64,000 bases of DNA from the NCBI RefSeq assembly GCF_040567655.1, contig NZ_JBEXAC010000002.1:1116001-1180000 (forward strand). The letters are read 5' to 3'. The position numbers and the translations under genes were made by a program. The notes under the pieces are model-generated. The model had not been told where the DNA came from. It did no database searches and saw only the letters and a list, made by a program, of their open reading frames with translations. Position 1 is the first letter of the stretch, and each line of letters begins with the position of its first letter. This DNA comes from Chitinophaga sp. H8 (lineage in GTDB: Bacteria; Bacteroidota; Bacteroidia; Chitinophagales; Chitinophagaceae). Shown here in pieces: positions 61,614 to 64,000 of the stretch.

Positions 61614-62543
61614 ATGTGTGTTAGAAAAAGTGTGACGATGGTAAGCATTACCAGTCTATTACTGCTCGTGGGACATCACTATGTATCCGCCCAGCCAGTC
61701 GTTCCGATTATTCAAACAATTGAAGCGCCCGTCGCTAAGCGAATAGCGTCATTCCCACTTTCGATTACAACCGAACAAACCTCCGTGCTGATTTTTCCAT
61801 CAAACATTAAAAGTGTGGATAGGGGCAGCGCAGCCTTGTTGTGCAAAACTGTCAAGGAAGCTCCGAATGTATTAAAGATTAAAGCGGCGAACGACTCCCT
61901 TGTAGCTACTAATCTTAATGTGTTCGTCGCCGATGGTACACTATTCCCCTTTTCTGTGCGGTATCAGCAAATCCCTGACCTACTCACTTTGGATTTTACT
62001 GACCCGAAACAATCCGATGATTGGCATCCGGTGAACGTTTCAAAGTATGGAATGAATGAAGTGGAAGTTCAGCAATTCAGTGATATTGTTGCCGGCCTAC
62101 CTCCATTTCAGCGAACACCGCACTCCAACAGGATTGGTAGCATGCGTGCGCAGGTAAGCGGAAAATACTATCAGCAGGGTATACTCTTCTTCCAGTTTAC
62201 AGTGGAAAATCAATCTCAACTACCGTATGAGCTAGATTTTGCGCGGTGCTACATCAGGGACAACCGAAGCTCACTGCGCAGCTCAGACTTGGAGAAGGAA
62301 ATTAAACCACTCTATGTTCACCAGGTCGAGGGCAACACCATATCACCACAGAGTCAGGCACAGATAGTCTTCGCATTTGACAAGTTTACCATCGCTAATA
62401 ACAAACACTTCTCAGTAGAATTTTTTGAAAGAGGTGGTGACCGCAATATGCGAATCAAAATAAAAGGAAAGCAAATCCTTCGCGTTCGCCCGCTGCTTCC
62501 TTACCTGTCAGACGAGTATTCCAACCAATCATTCAATTTTTAA
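61614..62543 (+). CDS. traN: TraN conjugal transfer protein (VirB9-like)
   Basis: This 309-aa protein has a signal peptide ending VSAQ, an N-terminal beta domain with FPSNIKSVDRGSAALLCKTV and VFVADGTLFPFSVRYQQ, and a C-terminal domain with FFQFTVENQSQLPYELDFARCYIRD. This is the TraN pattern of Bacteroidota conjugative elements. It forms the outer-membrane core with TraM and TraO. It begins 30 bp after traM. Confidence 0.92.
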   Translation: MCVRKSVTMVSITSLLLLVGHHYVSAQPVVPIIQTIEAPVAKRIASFPLSITTEQTSVLIFPSNIKSVDRGSAALLCKTVKEAPNVLKIKAANDSLVATNLNVFVADGTLFPFSVRYQQIPDLLTLDFTDPKQSDDWHPVNVSKYGMNEVEVQQFSDIVAGLPPFQRTPHSNRIGSMRAQVSGKYYQQGILFFQFTVENQSQLPYELDFARCYIRDNRSSLRSSDLEKEIKPLYVHQVEGNTISPQSQAQIVFAFDKFTIANNKHFSVEFFERGGDRNMRIKIKGKQILRVRPLLPYLSDEYSNQSFNF

Positions 62544-62553
62544 ATGTACAAGT

Positions 62554-63111
62554 ATGAATAATAATCAATCGACAATTGAGAATCGCCTGGAACGCGACCT
62601 GGCAGTCTGGGATCGCATACAGGCCCGCCAGGTCGAGCGTTATGGGAAGGACGTTTTGAAAGACCGAGGTTTCCTGGCTGCAAAACGGGAGATGTATAAA
62701 CACATCATGCAAAAATACATTGGAAAGCGCCCCAATGCCTATGAGAAAGCAGAAATGAGAGTACTTCGGAGTCAACAGCGCAAGCTCCTCCGTCAAATGT
62801 ATCCGAACCCGTTGGTTCGTTTGCTTAGAAATATACTTGCATTGAATGTGAATTTAGTCCGCCTCGCAGGGCGAATGACTATCGGGGCAGTCAGAGGTGC
62901 CGTTGCGGTACTGACGGGACAACAACGAAAGCCTGCACCTTCCAAACAGTACACAGCCGCAAGGCAAACACCTCCCGCTTCGAACAGGCAGACTCGCGGT
63001 CCGCAAGTTGGCAAGCCGCTGACTCAGGATAATTCTGCAGTTGTCAGGAAGCTGCCACACAAACCGAGGATAGTGCCGCGACCGGCAAAATCTAAGGGAG
63101 TAAGGAGATAA
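62554..63111 (+). CDS. Hypothetical basic tra-operon protein
   Basis: This is a 185-aa very basic protein. The first 80 residues are helical with RLERDLAVWDRIQARQVERYGKD; a hydrophobic stretch (VRLLRNILALNVNLVRLAGRMTIGAV) lies in the middle; the last 60 residues are disordered and rich in Pro, Arg and Lys. I do not recognise the family. It follows traN by 10 bp and may bind DNA or the channel. Confidence 0.6.
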   Translation: MNNNQSTIENRLERDLAVWDRIQARQVERYGKDVLKDRGFLAAKREMYKHIMQKYIGKRPNAYEKAEMRVLRSQQRKLLRQMYPNPLVRLLRNILALNVNLVRLAGRMTIGAVRGAVAVLTGQQRKPAPSKQYTAARQTPPASNRQTRGPQVGKPLTQDNSAVVRKLPHKPRIVPRPAKSKGVRR

Positions 63112-63142
63112 TCAATCATCATTCATTTTAAAACAAATAATC

Positions 63143-64000
63143 ATGAACCAGGAAATTGAAAACGTCGAGAAAGTAAAGAAACGCGTCTACTACGCAGGGT
63201 TTGGGACTATGTTTCATAATGAGATTGATCAGGCAGCCGCGGCTGGAACGCCGAGAATTAATCCATCCACAGAATTTGCAATCCAGGACGCTTCCCTGTT
63301 TGACCCAAACAAGATTCAGGCGGGGATTTTAAAGGCCACTCCTGATATCACGATTAGTGATGAGAACAAGATGTATTACAATGGCTACCTAGCGGTCCTT
63401 GAGAGAGAGGGAGAGACCCCCATCAGACAGTGGTTTAAGTCCACAGACCGGATTAACGTCGATGAGGCTTATCGTTTGATGTCAGATACAAAACATCCCA
63501 GAGCTATCCTGAAGGAATATCTTGGAGAGGATAACCGCCCATATAAAGCCTATGTGCAGCTTGACTTCAGTCAGAAAACGAAGAATGATAACTATTTTCT
63601 CAGGCATTACCCGGACTTTGATTTAATGAGCAAACTTCGGGAGTATGACTTTGAAGGAATGAAGGGACAGTATAAGAGCGCCAGTCGCGTACTCAGCAGT
63701 GGCGGAGGGATTGAATTGGTTCCAGTTAACCGGGAAAAATATGAGACTGTTTTTATCATTCTCAATCCTACACATTCCACACTCACCATTATGGACAAGA
63801 GTGGTGATATCCTCGAACATGATCAATTCCGCACATTAGCGGCTCGCGAACAGCGCCGTGTAGAGCAAGAACAGAAGGAACCTCGCGGGATCCGTCAGTC
63901 CAATGTTCGCTTTGTCGCCCAAAATGGCCCTTCCGAATCGAAGGATGCGGGTCAAGTACAGCAGCCGGAAATTGGCACGTCGCCAACGAACGAAGTAAAA
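63143..64000 (+). CDS. Hypothetical protein, C-terminus cut by window edge
   Basis: 286 codons are present from ATG 63143, still open at base 64000. The part visible is soluble, with RVYYAGFGTMFHNEIDQAAAAGTP, an alternating helix/strand middle (QLDFSQKTKNDNYFLRHYPDFDL) and a disordered Gln/Glu-rich stretch from about residue 235. I know no family. It is probably cotranscribed with the preceding basic protein gene (31 bp gap). Confidence 0.6.
   Translation, partial: MNQEIENVEKVKKRVYYAGFGTMFHNEIDQAAAAGTPRINPSTEFAIQDASLFDPNKIQAGILKATPDITISDENKMYYNGYLAVLEREGETPIRQWFKSTDRINVDEAYRLMSDTKHPRAILKEYLGEDNRPYKAYVQLDFSQKTKNDNYFLRHYPDFDLMSKLREYDFEGMKGQYKSASRVLSSGGGIELVPVNREKYETVFIILNPTHSTLTIMDKSGDILEHDQFRTLAAREQRRVEQEQKEPRGIRQSNVRFVAQNGPSESKDAGQVQQPEIGTSPTNEVK

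Noticed and set aside
1..64000. CRISPR arrays, rRNA genes, prophage structural genes, transposase genes
   Set aside because: None was seen on either strand; no regularly spaced repeats and no DDE or serine transposase motifs.

Overview
The window looks like the chromosome of a Bacteroidota species of the Chitinophaga type. The evidence is SusC/SusD pairs with FecR/ECF sigma regulators, TlpA-type thioredoxins, a Bacteroidetes promoter form (TTTG ... TAnnTTTG), almost no Shine-Dalgarno sequences, and a CTnDOT-like Tra system. Most of the window is one large integrative and conjugative element (ICE) inserted at a tRNA-Asn gene. Its right end lies beyond base 64000.

Layout: (1) 1-9956 is chromosomal: a hybrid histidine kinase (partial), an outer-membrane barrel, a PaaG-like enoyl-CoA hydratase, an S9 peptidase, HflX, a small Rieske protein, an ArnT/PMT-like glycosyltransferase and tRNA-Asn(GTT). 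(2) 9957-12005 is a 1.9-kb segment between two imperfect copies of the tRNA tail, terminator and flank. It carries one gene with a HEPN Rx4H motif, so it may be a nested mini-element with a defence gene. (3) 12077-24074 is the recombination, regulation and mobilisation part of the ICE: tyrosine integrase, LytTR and XRE regulators, a second Rx4H protein, an excisionase-like HTH, a duplicated 203-aa protein, a C5 cytosine methyltransferase with a second protein in another frame, a hairpin-rich probable oriT, MobC, relaxase and the TraG/VirD4-type coupling protein. The coupling protein is broken by a 43-nt insertion containing a perfect 15-bp hairpin. (4) 24138-46649 is 22.5 kb of cargo made of two tandem versions of one compound locus. 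Each has ECF sigma, FecR, SusC, SusD and a TlpA-like thioredoxin, facing a convergent group of regulator (AraC or Crp/Fnr), MauE-like membrane redox protein and small secreted Cys-containing peptides (plus a propeller-like protein in the second). No sugar-degrading enzymes are present. (5) 47131-64000 is the transfer apparatus: RteC, TraE (DUF4134), TraF (DUF4133), TraG ATPase, three VirB5/TraI-like proteins, TraJ, TraK, a small TraL-position protein, TraM, TraN and several unnamed Tra-region proteins. A decayed second traF lies between two paralogous genes.

How it works together (inference): integrase, excisionase-like HTH and RteC control integration and excision. MobC and relaxase nick oriT, the coupling protein passes the DNA to the Tra channel, and the cargo gives the host two outer-membrane uptake or export systems linked to periplasmic thiol chemistry. 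The points most worth a second look are the hairpin in the coupling-protein gene (recoding, or a fresh break), the dual-coding methyltransferase locus, and the duplicated SusCD/TlpA/MauE/Cys-peptide cargo, which I cannot match to a described system.
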